Part shown: positions 63,753 through 64,000 of the stretch, in pieces
Layout of the letters: each line of letters begins with the position of its first letter
Position numbering within the stretch: position 1 is the first letter of the stretch
NCBI RefSeq assembly: GCF_047663525.1
Contig: NC_092613.1
Coordinates: 3,993,501 to 4,057,500, forward strand
Reading direction: 5' to 3'
DNA length: 64,000 bases
Origin: Anas platyrhynchos
Taxonomy: Eukaryota; Chordata; Aves; Anseriformes; Anatidae
Notes under the pieces: model-generated
The model's database searches: none
Seen by the model: only the letters and a program-made list of their open reading frames with translations
What the model was told of the DNA's origin: nothing
Position numbers and translations under genes: made by a program

Positions 63753-64000
63753 CCCCCCCCCCGAACCGGCGCTACCTCATCGCCCCGCGGGACCCCCCCA
63801 TTGCCGGCCCAGGACCCGAGGGAGAGGGACGGGGGGGAAAAACCCCAAAAGGCGCCCCCCCGGCTTCTTCCTCCTCCCCGCTCCCCCCCCCAGCCACCGG
63901 CAGCGCTGGCCGGGGGGGGCTCAGCCCCGCAGCCTGGGAAAAAGGGGTTGGGGGGCTCAGCCCTCCCCCCGGCGCCACGTTTCGGGGTGGCCCCACTAAC
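63753..64000 (+). other. HMGA1: HMGA1 3' UTR, partial
   Basis: Very C- and G-rich sequence follows the stop codon to the window edge. No polyadenylation signal is seen, so the transcript continues beyond 64000. Confidence 0.8.

Overview
The window is vertebrate nuclear DNA, most likely from a bird and probably a gene-dense microchromosome. The evidence is short introns, very GC-rich sequence with many long G/C homopolymers, no recognisable mammalian repeats, and a GRM4–HMGA1 neighbourhood like that of human 6p21 (from memory, chicken chromosome 26; not checked here). No bacterial, viral or CRISPR features were seen.

Two protein-coding genes are supported, arranged head to head. GRM4 (metabotropic glutamate receptor 4) lies on the minus strand. 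Eight consecutive coding exons sit between 29205 and 1694 and encode residues 1–814. The last part (transmembrane helix 7 and the C-terminal tail) lies beyond position 1. All junctions keep the reading frame, and the agonist-contact residues fall at the same numbers as in the mammalian protein. A CpG-rich block at about 36970–37430 carries two consensus minus-strand splice donors, a TTTAAAAG TATA-like box and a purine-rich trinucleotide repeat. I interpret it as the GRM4 promoter and first non-coding exon.

HMGA1 (AT-hook architectural chromatin protein) lies on the plus strand. It has a candidate promoter and 5' non-coding exon near 56270–56556 and four coding exons between 60694 and 63752. 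The predicted protein has 97 residues, three AT-hooks and an acidic tail, and resembles the short (HMGA1b-like) isoform. The 3' UTR runs off the window end.

Between the two 5' ends (about 37.4–56.2 kb) I see no protein-coding gene. That stretch and the long GRM4 introns hold simple repeats and several AT-rich islands with clustered homeodomain-, forkhead- or POU-like motifs that look like candidate conserved regulatory elements. The most unusual non-coding signals are a two-hairpin element in GRM4 intron 2 (17089–17185), a G-rich minisatellite with three CACGTG E-boxes in HMGA1 intron 1, tandem CAG acceptors at two HMGA1 exons, and recurrent TGAGTCA (AP-1) sites around HMGA1.
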